Assembly: GCA_905178155.1 (NCBI GenBank) | Contig: CAJINV010000004.1 | Location: 8,392,882 to 8,456,881, forward strand | Length of the DNA: 64,000 nt | Direction of reading: 5' to 3' | Origin: Amoebophrya sp. A120 | Lineage: Eukaryota; Sar; Dinophyceae; Syndiniales; Amoebophryaceae | Part shown: positions 44,425 through 55,653 of the stretch, one piece after another | How the letters are laid out: the number at the start of each line of letters is the position of its first letter | Position numbering within the stretch: the first letter of the stretch is position 1 | Program-made: the position numbers and the translations under genes | The notes under the pieces: generated by a model | What the model saw: only the letters and a program-made list of their open reading frames with translations | What the model was told of the DNA's origin: nothing | Databases searched by the model: none

Positions 44425-44623
44425 AACTCCCCCTTCCCCTCGTTTGTCATGCAAAATACCAAGTCCCCCCTTTTCATTTCTCTTTGGCACATCTTGCATT
44501 ACAGATTTCGGAAGCCGAAACAGCACTAGACTGGGTCGCGAGTAGTTTGTCATGCAAAGCTGCATTTTTACCAGCACTTGCGTTGCTGTTTATGCCATTC
44601 AAATGAGGGGGGAGGGGGAGATG
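44425..44623. mobile_element. Introner family I (I1), near the kinase start
   Basis: A 199 bp element with termini AACTCCCCCTTCCCCTCG and TGAGGGGGGAGGGGGAGAT and TSD TGCAC (44420-44424 and 44624-44628). It lacks the TATC/GATA ends but has internal TTGTCATGC (twice) and GCATTACAG. It probably lies in the 5' untranslated region of the kinase gene. Confidence 0.75.
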
Positions 44624-44676
44624 TGCACTCTCATACCAACCTGCTTCTTGCTCGAGGTTGTCGTGGAGGAAGACAT

Positions 44677-45288
44677 CTTGACTTTCGCTCGTCAGGTGTA
44701 TGTATGCTCGTTCTTGCAAAACTTCAACCCTCACGGACTATGTGATGCCATGAAAATAAGAACAACGGTTTCGCTCGATGAGGAGGCGCATATTAAAACG
44801 GATACGAGTATAACGGGGCGGTTTGATACCGTGGGAACTGTGTATTAAACATTTAGAAGATCCGATTGACAGATTTGACGAAAGAGTGCAGCACAGTCAG
44901 CAGTCGGTAGTAGACCAGGCGTAATTCCAAACAAAAGCAAAATGAGTGCCTAGCATTGGCAAAGCTTAGGCTAGAGGAAGCTTCGTCGCTTGTCGTCCTG
45001 ATACCTTTTGTTATATCAGGTGCTATAACGATACGAACGTGAACATCAAAAAAAAAAAAAATGCTCAGAAGGTCAGACCCGTTGCGGAGGCGCGTGCGTC
45101 GCAACATGGTCGGTGAAGTTCAACAAATGGGGAAAATTTCAGTACGGCTACCACATATGAATACCTCAATGGTTTGTCCCACTACGTTTGATGCTGCTGG
45201 TATTCAAGTCGTCGGATATAATCACATACGACTACTTCATGCTCACTTGAAGTTTCCAGAAGTGAATTCCAGGATTATCAGTCTTGCA
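44677..45288. other. Intergenic, no supported gene
   Basis: Spacer between the kinase 5' end and the RRM gene stop. Contains an A run at about 45047-45061. Nothing else recognised. Confidence 0.4.
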
Positions 45289-46845
45289 CTACAGAATCGT
45301 CATCTTAATTGTGATATCATTTATCGACCCTCCGTTAAATCGGTGCTCTGCCTCAGCTGCGTCCTTCTTGTCGTCGAAAACTATCCACGCAATCAGCCGA
45401 GACCCGTCGTCGGCGATGGCCAGCGTCGTGATGGGTCCAACCTCACTAAATACTTTTTTCAGCTCTTCTTCTGCTATGTTGGGGGGAACGCGCTCGAAGC
45501 AGATCATCCTGTTCTGGCCAGTGTACTGCTGAACGGCGGGCGGAGGTGGTGGGCACGCAGCAGGAGGATAGGCATGCGCCTTGCCTTTTGCAAAATCCTT
45601 TCCGTTCCACTTTCCCTGTTCCTTTGGTCCACCGGCGTAGGCATGAAACTTCCATCCCTTTTCGTATTTAGCAAAAGCACCAGGTGGCGGAAACTTGCCG
45701 CAGCCCTTACCTTTCTTGAAACCTTTATCGAAACTGAACGCCGACGCTTCAGCCAGCTTTCTTTCAGCCGCTTCGGCCCGTTCTTGCATCGCACACAGGT
45801 CGCTTTGAAACTGTACACGCTCCTTCTGCTGCCTCACTTCCTGCAACTCCGCTTCTAGTGCGCGCGCCTCCTTGTCATGTGCGTCAAGCATCCTTCGCGT
45901 CTCTGCGTCCTCCTCAAGTTCGGACAGAACTACTTTTTCCTTTAAAACAACGACCTTCTCCTGGAGGCGGTCGTTCTCCTTTTGCAGCTTCTCAACCTTT
46001 CTCCGACTTTCCTGCCTAGCTTGTTTTTCCGCCTCGACCTCTTCCCGCAAATCCTTGTTTTCTCGCCTCAGCTTCCTTTTCTCCGCTCGCACCTCAGCTA
46101 GTGAACGTTCTGCGGCTTTCACGCACTCTCGCAGCTTCTCGATTTCATCTTCTTCTGGCACGACCGCTGATTCTTGCTCCACCGAGGGCAGCACACTAGA
46201 CGAAGTCGCAGAACCGGTTGCAGGTGCGCTGCCAAATAACTGGAGCAGCGATTCTTGGATGGCGTCCTGCGGTTCACCTTCATCTTCGGTGACCGATTCT
46301 CCTTGCGCAGCTTGTTTTCCGGATCCGTCTCCGTGCTTCTCCTTCAACAGCGTGACGCACTCATCCCCGCCACCATCTTCGTCGGCTCCGTTGGTCTTTT
46401 CTACCGGATGAACTTCCGTCCCGCCAGCGGAAGCAGACATGCCAGCACTTTGCAAACCATCCCAGGCGGTTTCCAGCGGAACTTCCTGATACCAGGTGTA
46501 GTCCGATCCGTATACGGTGTCTGGATGCCCGACAAAAGCGTGCTCAGATTGCCCCAACTGCGTAAATGAGCCCGCCGACTGGTAGTTGCCGGCGTAACTG
46601 GGCCCAGCGGATGCAGTGTTCGGGAGGGTCACGTGGTAATGAGCATTGCACTGCAGTACGTAATGCACCTGCTGTGTTGCAGTTGAAAATTGTGGTTGTG
46701 GTGCAGTTCCGCTCATTTGCGCATGGTCCTGCTCATTTTTCAAGTCGCGGTTGCGCAGCTGCTGCGCAGTCTCCACCAAGTTCACATCAGAGGCGTCGTA
46801 GGGAGAAAAAAAGTTCGCGCTCCGCTTCTGCTGCTCATCAACCAT
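45289..46845 (-). CDS. Coiled-coil RNA-binding protein with C-terminal RRM, 518 aa, intronless
   Basis: ATG at 46845 (MVDEQQKRSANFF), stop at 45289. Order: an N-terminal ~130 aa region shared with the neighbour (VHYVLQCNAHYHVTLP, LGQSEHAFVGHP, WYQEVPLETAWDGLQ), an acidic linker, a coiled coil of about 150 residues (EIEKLRECVKAAERSLAEVR onward), a Gly/Lys/Pro-rich segment (KGFKKGKGCGKFPPPG, YPPAACPPPPPAVQQY), and a C-terminal RRM. The RRM shows RNP2-like MICFERVP and RNP1-like LIAWIVFD, separated by EEELKKVFSEVGPITTLAI. It likely binds RNA, possibly as a homodimer; the target is unknown. It forms a tandem pair with 47595-49478, and the shared similarity extends into upstream DNA. Confidence 0.85.
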   Translation of the reverse strand: MVDEQQKRSANFFSPYDASDVNLVETAQQLRNRDLKNEQDHAQMSGTAPQPQFSTATQQVHYVLQCNAHYHVTLPNTASAGPSYAGNYQSAGSFTQLGQSEHAFVGHPDTVYGSDYTWYQEVPLETAWDGLQSAGMSASAGGTEVHPVEKTNGADEDGGGDECVTLLKEKHGDGSGKQAAQGESVTEDEGEPQDAIQESLLQLFGSAPATGSATSSSVLPSVEQESAVVPEEDEIEKLRECVKAAERSLAEVRAEKRKLRRENKDLREEVEAEKQARQESRRKVEKLQKENDRLQEKVVVLKEKVVLSELEEDAETRRMLDAHDKEARALEAELQEVRQQKERVQFQSDLCAMQERAEAAERKLAEASAFSFDKGFKKGKGCGKFPPPGAFAKYEKGWKFHAYAGGPKEQGKWNGKDFAKGKAHAYPPAACPPPPPAVQQYTGQNRMICFERVPPNIAEEELKKVFSEVGPITTLAIADDGSRLIAWIVFDDKKDAAEAEHRFNGGSINDITIKMTIL

Positions 46846-47594
46846 TTTCGCTGAATTTTTCTTTTTTCAACTTTATAATTGTGACCAAGTCATGGGAGGT
46901 TTTTGCGTTAGAATCACATCAACAACGTCGATTTTATGATAACATAAGGAAAAACAACAGCACAGTTCGTCATCGTTTGACTCAACATCGGCGCATTCAC
47001 TCTTGAAGCTTGCAGCTTCAGTTGTAGAAAATTTTCGTTGGTGTACTGCCACTTAAAGAAAATTCATCCGTGCTCAGAAACCGGACTACAACAAGCAATT
47101 ACAGCCCAGAAGGAGAAGCAGCCTCTGCAGGTGAGAGGAGTGGGGAGCAGAAGTGGAATGGAAGACCGCGCTCTCCACCTTCGCTTCTTTCACTCGGTCA
47201 ATAAATTTGCTTCCTTTCCAGCACGGCGAAGCTTATACTCTCGAACAGAACTGCTACAGCCGCCTATTCATTGGCTGAAAGAAAAAGAATCGAAAGCAAG
47301 GACGCACAATGGTCTTTCTCCTGCTGGCTTTTTTTGCTTTTTTTTGTACTAGGCGCGCATCAATGGTGAGTGTCGTGAACAACAAAAGCTTTGTATTTTC
47401 TCGTATTCCAGCGGATAAAGAACTGTATCTATGTGGCTGCGTCAAGCGGTAAAAATAAACACAGCGGATTTTTTAATAAAATCGTGCTTTTGCGCGGTAA
47501 AATAAAATCGTGCTTTTGCGCGGTAAAGCTCTTTTGCTAATGCCGGTATCTTGTTCGATTTTGCACATCCTACTTCTCAACTGGCTCCAAACTA
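46846..47594. promoter_or_regulatory. Upstream region conserved with the neighbouring paralog
   Basis: About 47100-47530 matches 49730-50165: shared CCTATTCA.TGGCT, CAATGGTCTT.CTCCTGCTG, GTGAGTGTCGTGAACAA, TATTCCAGCGGATAAAGAAC and GTGCTTTTGCGCGGTAAA blocks in the same order. The conserved order upstream of both starts suggests a promoter or 5' leader that was duplicated with the gene. A 25 bp unit ending in GTGCTTTTGCGCGGTA is doubled here (47475-47525) but single upstream of the paralog. Confidence 0.6.
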
Positions 47595-49478
47595 CTACAA
47601 ACCTCGAAGCGGTGTTATTTCTGCTATTTCTTCCTGGTCGCCCGCTCGTCCTCCTCCGTCAGACCCAGCAGAGGACGCTCGTGTAGAAGCAGATGCTGCT
47701 ATGTGCGCGTCGCCGCTTGCTCCGCTTGGCTCCGCTCCTCCGGTTGCAGAGGGTGCTGGGGTCTGCGTCGCGATTAGCATTTTCGTTTTCCGTTCCTCGG
47801 CTTGCTTGGAAAATTGTGTGAGCCAGGTCTTCAATTCAGTTACGATGTCTTTTGGTCGTTCTGGATAGAACCTTCCACGTAAAACGGCCGGCTCGCGACG
47901 CTTCTCTTCGCCGGCTTCGAACTCCCTGTGGTTTTGTCCGGCCTTCTCCTTTGACCTGATGGCAGGCGGAGGCTTTTTCGCCTGCGGAGGACGTGACGTT
48001 GCAGTTTTGCATTTCCCCTCCGGGGCCAGTACAGTTTTGAAACCGGAGGGGCCGCGCTTTTGCGCTTCTTCTTTCTCTCTCAGGTCGCGGCGAAACTTCG
48101 CCAGTATTAGCAAGCGCGTTTGCTCCTTTGCAGCGGTGCTTTGTTCTCCTGTGCTTCTGTTTCTGCGAGCAGTAGAAGGTAGCGGCGGGCCGTGCCACTG
48201 ATTTCTGCTGTCGACGCGATCAGATACTGGATCTAGAGCCAGTAATTGCGCCGTAAGCTGGTTCTTTTCCTGCTCCAGTCGTAACGATTCAGACAACAGC
48301 TTAGCGGTGCTGGTTTCACCACCCAAATTAGAATTCACGTAGCCAGCTGGATTCCAAGATTTTCCCTTCAACCCTGCGCTAGTGCATTGCCTGTTCTTGT
48401 TTTTGCCCGCTAATACTGCTGTGACATTGTTCGTGCTTCTTTTACCGCCATTAAAGACATCCCAGTTAACTGCCTTGCCCTTCCCGTGTCCGGGTTTGCC
48501 GTCTTCCAAAGCCTTCGCACGCTCACCGCCCTTTCTCCCTTCCTGGAAGCAGTTCTCCGCTGCCGCTGGCAGCGTTGTTCGCATCAGAAACGGCTCGGCT
48601 TGTGTTCTCTCGGCCGTGTTCACGTGATGTTCCTGGGCTCGCAATCTGTCGGTAATTTCATACCAGGGTGAGTCACTGCTTGATGTTGCTCCTTTCACGT
48701 AGGCAGCCAGATCCACTTCCAAGCGCCCGACGCGGGCCAGTAGTTCATCGTTTCTTCTGCTAAGGTCCTCATTCTTTTCGCGGAGCGTCTGGTTTTCTTC
48801 CCGCAGGTTCTGATTAGTGTCCTCTGGTGAACTGTAGTTCAAACATCCTTGCATGAACAGTTCCGAAACGGCAGACGAGTCATCTGCGGTGGCGACCTTC
48901 GATTCTTGCCCTTGCGCAAGGGGATATTTTTCTCCCTGCGGCGTGGTCCGCCCGACAGCGCCCTCCCCACCCTCGCCAACTCCATCTGCATCATTTTTCT
49001 TGCCACTATCTGCCGCTTCTACTTCAGGTCCGCATACAGTTGCCGCAGTGGCAACGGCAGTTTGTAAATCATTCCAGGCACGGTCCATCGGCACTTCCTC
49101 ATACCAGGTGTTGCCCGACGTCGCGTACCCATCGTCTGGATGTCCGACAAAAGCATGCTCAGATTGTCCCAATTGCGTAAAGAAGCCCGACTGGTAGTCG
49201 TTCTTGCCGCCACAACTAGGCGCACCGGACGCAGTGCTCGGAATGGTCACGTGGTAATGCGTGTTGCACTGCAGCACGTAGTGCACGACCTGTTGTGCTG
49301 CTGTAGTTGACTGCGGTGTTGCTTCTGTTTCGCGATTCATTTTCGCGTGTTGGTCGTGATTATTGTTCCATTCGCGCTCCTCAAATAGCTGCCGCGCAGT
49401 GGTTTCCACCAGTTTCACATCCGAGGAATCGTATGAAGATAGGAAGTTTGCGCCCTGCTTCTGCTGCTCACCAGCCAT
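47595..49478 (-). CDS. Coiled-coil paralog without recognisable RRM, 627 aa, intronless
   Basis: ATG at 49478 (MAGEQQKQGANFLSS), stop at 47595. The first ~150 residues are paralogous to the neighbour: VHYVLQCNTHYHVTIP, LGQSEHAFVGHP and WYEEVPMDRAWNDLQ. A short coiled coil (NLREENQTLREKNEDLSRRN) follows. The rest is basic and low complexity (KTATSRPPQAKKPPPAIRSK, then EAGEEKRREPAVLRGRFYPE), ending in a Ser/Ala/Gly-rich tail. The RRM of the neighbour is absent. Either the tail was replaced or one copy gained the RRM after duplication. Confidence 0.8.
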   Translation of the reverse strand: MAGEQQKQGANFLSSYDSSDVKLVETTARQLFEEREWNNNHDQHAKMNRETEATPQSTTAAQQVVHYVLQCNTHYHVTIPSTASGAPSCGGKNDYQSGFFTQLGQSEHAFVGHPDDGYATSGNTWYEEVPMDRAWNDLQTAVATAATVCGPEVEAADSGKKNDADGVGEGGEGAVGRTTPQGEKYPLAQGQESKVATADDSSAVSELFMQGCLNYSSPEDTNQNLREENQTLREKNEDLSRRNDELLARVGRLEVDLAAYVKGATSSSDSPWYEITDRLRAQEHHVNTAERTQAEPFLMRTTLPAAAENCFQEGRKGGERAKALEDGKPGHGKGKAVNWDVFNGGKRSTNNVTAVLAGKNKNRQCTSAGLKGKSWNPAGYVNSNLGGETSTAKLLSESLRLEQEKNQLTAQLLALDPVSDRVDSRNQWHGPPLPSTARRNRSTGEQSTAAKEQTRLLILAKFRRDLREKEEAQKRGPSGFKTVLAPEGKCKTATSRPPQAKKPPPAIRSKEKAGQNHREFEAGEEKRREPAVLRGRFYPERPKDIVTELKTWLTQFSKQAEERKTKMLIATQTPAPSATGGAEPSGASGDAHIAASASTRASSAGSDGGGRAGDQEEIAEITPLRGL

Positions 49479-50705
49479 TTTCGCTTATATCTGTTTTCCA
49501 GCAATAACTACGAGCGAGTAAACAGCAGTTTCAGTTTTTTCATTAAAACCTCATCAGCGTCGATTTTACCCTATACGCATCGAGGAAAAGCAGCAGCGCA
49601 ATTCATTTGACAACTTGTCGGCGTATTCATCTCAACAACCAGAAACGAAAGACTGGAGGTTCACAGTCGTTTATGCAAAGTCTAAAGAAAAATTGTCCTT
49701 TGCATAAAAAAGAACGGGCAAGTGCAGCAAACAATATATAGTTTTGATCCTGTGCCAAGTGAAGCGACCGTAGAAAATGGAAGGAGTGATGAGCAGAACT
49801 CGCGTTTTCGAATCGCGTATCGCAACTCACTTTGGTTAGTATTGGTCGGTCAACCTGCTTCAATCTCACAGGGACGAAGCGAGTATTCTCGAACAGAACT
49901 GCTACCACCGCCTATTCAGTGGCTAGAAGAAAAAGCATAGAGAGCAAGGACGACGTACAATGGTCTTGCTCCTGCTGACTTTTTTCGATAATTTTTCTTA
50001 TACTAGGGCGCGCATCATCAAATGTGAGTGTCGTGAACAATGTAAAGCTTTGTATTGTCTCGTATTCCAGCGGATAAAGAACTGTATCTATGTGGCTGCG
50101 TCGAGGGGTAAAACTAAACACAGCGGATTTTTGAATAAATTCGTGCTTTTGCGCGGTAAAAAAAATCTTCTAAAAAAGTCTGTTTTTTGCTCAAAAAATT
50201 AATATCACGACCTGGCGTGGTCTCTTATTTTCTGTAAAAAATGGGTTGCGTTGCTTTTTTTCATTTGCATTTGCTGGCACTTCGCCTTGTCGTAAGTAAA
50301 ATAAACTTCAAAAAGTTTTGTTTCGCTACACCTCGTTGTGCAGCATCTTCTCGTTGTTCCTCCAGCGAAAATAAATGCATAAAATCAAAGTTGTATTCTC
50401 AGTTGCAGCTAGCTTGAGCTTTGGTTATGATGTTTCGTTCTTGTCACTTATGAAGTCGCGGTCGTTGTTTTTGGTGCTGTTGATTACTGCACAAAAGAAC
50501 CCGTGTGGAGGTCCCTGTTCCGTACTATAGGAGATTCTTGCAAGTATTTTTGTCAAGAACAAGAAAACTCGATGTCATTCCTGCGCTCCATCCTCGACGA
50601 TGTTATCGACGAGAACTACCTGCATTCCATATTGTTCGGTGCTATTGCTATAAACAAGAACGACAAATGAAAACCTGCTAGTACATACCTCTGCTGAAAA
50701 AACGC
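49479..50705. promoter_or_regulatory. Upstream region of the 627 aa paralog; remainder without features
   Basis: 49730-50165 shares ordered blocks with 47100-47530 upstream of the RRM gene. From about 50170 to 50705 I see only AT-rich spacer before the next gene's stop. Confidence 0.5.
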
Positions 50706-53700
50706 TTATTTCAACGCCATCAGCTTGGTGAAAAACAGCCCCACAGTGTTCGTCGCAATAAAGGTTTCGTCGATGATTCCCTTGACTGCCATGCCGTTCG
50801 CCTTTATGATCGTCACCTCTTCCTTGGATGCAAAAAAGTTCGCCACGTCCTCGTTTCCAATCGCATCCTGGTCGCCGGAAGTTGTACTAGATGGCAGAAG
50901 TTGCGTACTGTTCGTCGTCCCCACTCCTGCTGCAGCATCAGCCGGATTTTTCGCACGATTCACGCCTCGGTTGGCTATCACCGTGTTCAGCGTCTCCAGC
51001 AGGTGTGGGGGCAATTGCGGTGCAACGATCTTGTAGATCTCGTCTTCGTGCTGGTTGTCCTTCTGCTTGTTTTGCTGCTCGTAGTTCATCCTCGAGGAGG
51101 GCTGTTCAGGAGCCATCTGCTTCTGCTCCATGTAGCTGCTGTAGGTGGTGGGAACGGCGCCCCCTCCGGAAGAGGAAACGCGCCTGCGCTTGTTCTGGTG
51201 CTGCGCACCACTTCTTTCGAACCCGTCGTGGTCGTGGTGCCTTTCGTAATTTTTGTCACGCCCACCGCGCATCGTGGCGGCCGATGAGTTGTTATCTTGA
51301 ATTTGATCCGAAAGAACCTCGTCGGGCTCCGGGATAATGTCATTCCGGCGCTCCTCACGGTGCTGGCGGTACGAACCAGCACCTGGTTCGCGGCCTCCGC
51401 GCCGGCGGCTGCTCGTACCTCGTGGGCCCGAGGCGGCGGGTGGTTGGGTTTTAGTACTACGTGCATCTACGGCTCCTCGGAGGTTGTTGTTGGCGTTGTT
51501 ACCTGTTCTTCCCCGGCTGTGGTCTCTACTGGGATGTTGTTGCCCTCTTCCTCTCGAGTCGGTCATATTTCTACTATTCTGTGCGGTATTCATCTTGGTC
51601 GTGTGCCGGCGTTGTTCTCTAGAAGACGAGAAGTCCTTCTTTTTCTCGTTGTTTTGAACGATATCTCTATCCCGAGAAGAAGCTCTGGTATGATTATTTT
51701 TGTTCACAGCGTAGTTCTTATTGTAGTCTCTACTCTCCCTGTCCCTCCGCCGTCGTAGTTCCTCTTCTTCTTCGCGCTGTTTCTCCCTTGTTTCCGCCCG
51801 CTCGCGCTCCTCCCGCTCTCGTCGCACCCGCCGCTCCTCCCGCTCTACCCGCGCCTGCTCTTGCTCTGCCCACTCCTGCCGCGCGCGCTGCAGCTCCTCC
51901 GCCCGGTCCCGTTCTTCCTGCGCCCGCCGCATTCGCATTTGTTCCAACTCGCGCTCCACCCGTTCGCGCTCCACCCGTTCGCGCTCCGCCCGTTCGCGCT
52001 CCGCCCGCTCGCGCTCCGCCCGCTCGCGCTCCGCCCGCTCGCGCTCCTCCTTTTGCTCACGGACGCGCTGTGCCTCCCGTTCCCTCGCGGCCCGGTCCCG
52101 TTCTTGCTGGATCCGCAACTCCTCGCGCTGCCGAGCTTCCTGTTCTGCCTCACGCTGCGCTTTTTTCGCAAGTTCTTCTTGTTCCCGCAGCTTCTTCAGC
52201 CGCGCCTCCTGCTGCGCGGCCCACAGCGCGTTCTGCTCGTCGCGCTCCGCCTGCTCCTGCCGTTGTAGTCGTTCTTCCCGTTCTCGTCTCTGTTCCGCCT
52301 CCTGGTCGACGTGGCGGTTGCCCCGATAATTATTGTCTCGGCCGCGGCTGGTGTGGTTCTTTCGCGTAGTAGTGCCTTGGACGGATTGGGATTCGTGATC
52401 TCTAGTACTGCGGGCAGGGGCCGCACGGTGGCGGTCATAATTTTCCCGACGGTCAGCATGATCTCCGTGATGCGACTGTTGTTCCCGACGACCACCTCGT
52501 CCGCGGCTGCGACTGTTGTTCCTCGCCGCACGATAGTTGTTTGACGTAGTTTCTCGTGCGCTGCCACGGTCGTTGTGCTGTCTCCGGTCGTCCGTCCTGC
52601 TCCGGGGCGTCCTGCGGCGGTGGTGGTTTTCGTCTTGGTTTGGATGGTTAGTTTCCATTTGTTCGTCTCCTCGGGGCAGGTTCATAGAAACAGTACTGGG
52701 TATAGAAAAAGTACCAATACTTCCATCGGGGTTCATGATCAAAGCCTCGCCGGTGCGGACCGCGTATGTCGTCTGCACTTCTAAGGGTATGAGTTCTTCG
52801 GGGGGACAAGTGAACGTCTGCGACGCCGGGGGGAGATCCCGGGCAATGCGCTGGGCGGCGGGAGTTGTAGTTCTGTGCGTTGGCAAAAGTTCTTCCGCAG
52901 GTGGATTTTGTACAGCTTGATTTTGGTCCACCACGACGGGCGGCGGCGCGGCCGCTTTGATCGAGGATGCTTTCGCCGGTACAATCTCGCCCTTCGGAAC
53001 CCGCACGAGGCTTTCAGCATTGTCAGTCTGTTGCTGCTGTTCGCTGCCTTCCTTCGACCCCGGAACGCTTTTTGGCGGAGGCAACCGCCACCCGGTGCTT
53101 CGGCAATGTTGCGCGATCAGGGCCGCCAGCTTGGGGTTTTTCTGCACCTGCTGCTGCAATGCTGGGTTGTCCATCGGGTGAACAATCGCCGGCGGGGCTA
53201 CTTTGCTAACCGCGGGGGGTGCGGGGTTTGAGTGGTTAATATCTTCGTTCTGGTCAACTACACCTGGCGCTGCGCCTCCGCTGTTCTTCGGGGGCCGCAG
53301 ATCCTGGTCAACTACCCGTTTCGAGTTCGACAGGTCTGGCATCGCAGGAAAAAAGCGTTACAGTTACACACTGTGTTGCAGGCCAAGCAAGACAGACAAG
53401 CTCTGTCATGCCGGATATGCATAGGATCCTCGTTTCACAGGTGGTTTCCCGTAGGATTTCTCCATTACAAGTTTTCTCTCTCATGCAGAGAAATTTGTGT
53501 TGCTGAATTCACTACAAATGTGTAACTGTAACACTTTTTTCGTGGGATATCCGGGTACTGAAAAGCAGTAGAACCACGACCGCTATTTGCAGCGGGCGTT
53601 TGGTTCTGCTTTGGGTTTTTATCTTGCTGTTGTTCACGGTCTACTTGATCATGCTCGTCCCACCTCGGTCCTCTGATATTAGCCTCGGGCTCCTGGTGCA

Positions 53701-53800
53701 TATCATCCTCGTGGAAAGGGTTAGAAGCTGGCGCACCCGCGGCCCTTGGAGGCGTAATATCACTCACTGACGTCCGTTTCGGAATGGGCTTTGCCGTCAT
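50706..53800 (-). CDS. Arg/Glu-rich coiled-coil protein, 959 aa, one introner
   Basis: ATG at 53800 (MTAKPIPKRTSVSD). Exons 53800-53550 and 53334-50706 total 960 codons including stop, with join FQYP|DLSNSKRVV. An N-terminal Pro/Asn/Gln-rich region precedes an Arg-rich region with RS/RD-type motifs (RSRGRGGRREQQ, RRENYDRHR). Then comes about 200 residues of Arg/Glu/Ala charged helix, including the tandem unit RERAE/RERVE (encoded at 51946-52050). A second RS/RGRGQQ-rich part follows, and the C-terminus is more folded (FFASKEEVTIIKANGMAVK, ending TKLMALK). Composition suggests an RNA-processing or nuclear scaffold protein; no family is assigned. The frame is open upstream to a possible acceptor (AACACAG near 53888), so an extra 5' exon is likely. 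Confidence 0.8.
51946..52050. repeat. 15 bp in-frame tandem repeat in the Arg/Glu-rich gene
   Basis: About seven copies of a unit resembling CGCTCCGCCCGCTCG encode RERAE/RERVE on the minus strand. Copy-number change here would lengthen the charged helix. Confidence 0.8.
53340..53549. mobile_element. Introner family E (E2)
   Basis: A 210 bp element with termini GCAGGAAAAAAGCGTTACAG and CACTTTTTTCGTGGGATA. The TSD is TCTGG/TCCGG (53335-53339 and 53550-53554). It shares with E1 the words TGTTGCAG.CCAAGCAA and ATGCAGAGAAA. Excision gives FQYP|DLSNSK. Confidence 0.85.
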
Positions 53801-53889
53801 GAGCTCTGCCGGGGCGGAGGTTCTACTCGGAGGGCCCGCTTTGGAGGCGGCTTTCTTGATCGCGTGGCTGGTGGGGAGGGCGGGAATGG

Positions 53890-55653
53890 AATCAGGCCTG
53901 TGTTAAATTTATGAGTTGATGTGTACTACTAGTTTAATATTTTTGGAATGAAGTTAAAGCGGTATTACAGTTTTTGTTTTTGTGCCTGTAACGCGCTGCA
54001 TGAACAGAACAAATAAATGAATACTGTGCCGTCCCAGCCTGCGGAGAGTCGTTTTCTTCGGTCATCTTCTGCGTGCTGCGGTTGTCCACCTCCGTAAGCA
54101 GCTGCTACAATGGGTGGTGATTGAAGACAGCCTAGTATCAAGGTTGATAGACGCGTCCTGTTTTTTTGATGTACTTTATTTGGGAAGATGTTCATGTTGA
54201 CGAAATTGGGATCGGGATTGGGGGCTCGGGCTGAAGAAGATTGCTGCATGAAAAGAAGCGAACCTGAAATAGAGATGAAAATTGTCGTACAGCAAAATAA
54301 AAGATGCAAGTCGCAATTGTAGTACAAGTAGTACCTGCTGAAGTGATAGCAGCTCAGCACTTCATTGACCACTTTTCCAGCCTAAATCAGACGTCGCTCA
54401 CGTAGTTCTTCTCTGGGCTCACCAAAATGTCGCCAGTTGTGCCGGATGCGTCGAGGAGAAAACAGTTGCGTGAAGTAGATTGGGTGCTTTCCCGGGTGCT
54501 GGTTCTCGTCGTCGCAATATGTTGATGTTATTTTGCTTGTTCTGGAAAACTTTCTAAAATTCCTCGTATATTGCTTGAAAGGTCAGTATTTGAAATGCGG
54601 TGTTCCAAGAAACACGGCTGATTCGTCTAGAGAAATGTGTATTTCTAGGGTCAGAAGACGAAGAGAGCGAGTGCGAGGGTGACCATGTTGGAGAAAAAAT
54701 CACAAATCGGGAGGGGTATCGCAAGTCAAAACAAGTCTGATAAAGCCGAATTGCGGGTACTTATTTGTCGTACGGCTACGGGTTGACAATCAGAGTTGAT
54801 GTGGTTACTAGATTTGTACGGCCAACAAACTTCTGCGGGTGGAACAGGAACATACGCAGTGAATAAATTTTCGAATACAAATTCTGAATCTTCTAGAAAT
54901 AAACTTTAGTACAAGAAACAGGTACTACTTTACAATCGAAATTGACAGGAGTGTCCAAAAGCAGGAGAGGTGGCCTGTGGAAATTCATTTTGTACTGAAC
55001 ATTGATTGTAAAATGATGTCGAAATCTTCGAATCACACTCTGGTGCTGACACAATACCTATTTTTATCTTGTTCACATCGTACAATGAATTGCGAATTTT
55101 AATAAATGCTCAAGAACAAAATTTAAGCCAAGACCATCCGCAAGTGTTTTCCTTTTGTAACTCGGAAAAAAATTTCGATCTCTTTGCTTACGTCACTCGA
55201 AGGAAATCCCCATTTGGAGATTTGTATTTTTGCACGCCACCAGCGCCCATTTGGAGGGAACAATTTCAATCTACGATTTCAGCCTCGTAAGCCAGATAGT
55301 TTGCACAGCCGCAAGATCTTCACATTTACTATTGTGGGAACTTCATGATCATCACTCATTTCGTGTTTGCGTACTAGTATCAAAAGATTCAGATTCAAGA
55401 TCATACACAGCATCAGGCGATGAAGCTTCTAGAATGACCGCATGCAGTTCTCGCATCATGATTGCCAGCTGCACATCACAGGTGCCGAGTCTTCTATCCA
55501 GGCTACCAATGTCGCGTCATTAGGCTTAGGATCTTGATTTCTTGAGTTAAACATGCTGTGAGTGGCTCTTTCGCTTTTCTTTTTCAACACCTCGTCTAGA
55601 AGAGCAACAGACTGGTAAAAAGACGGGTCCTGCTGGAAGATGTAGGTTTGGTT
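53890..55653. other. Mostly without supported genes; possible short terminal exon near 54388-54520
   Basis: On the minus strand, an open stretch ending LLDASGTTGDILVSPEKN and a stop near 54388 looks coding, but I cannot link it to upstream exons. Elsewhere there are only short ORFs. Confidence 0.3.

Noticed and set aside
45061-45858. 265-codon plus-strand ORF
   Set aside because: It mostly overlaps the RRM gene in antisense. The RRM and coiled coil on the minus strand are clearly the real product.
51788-52369. 193-codon plus-strand Ala/Pro-rich ORF
   Set aside because: It is the antisense shadow of the repetitive Arg/Glu-rich coding sequence on the minus strand.
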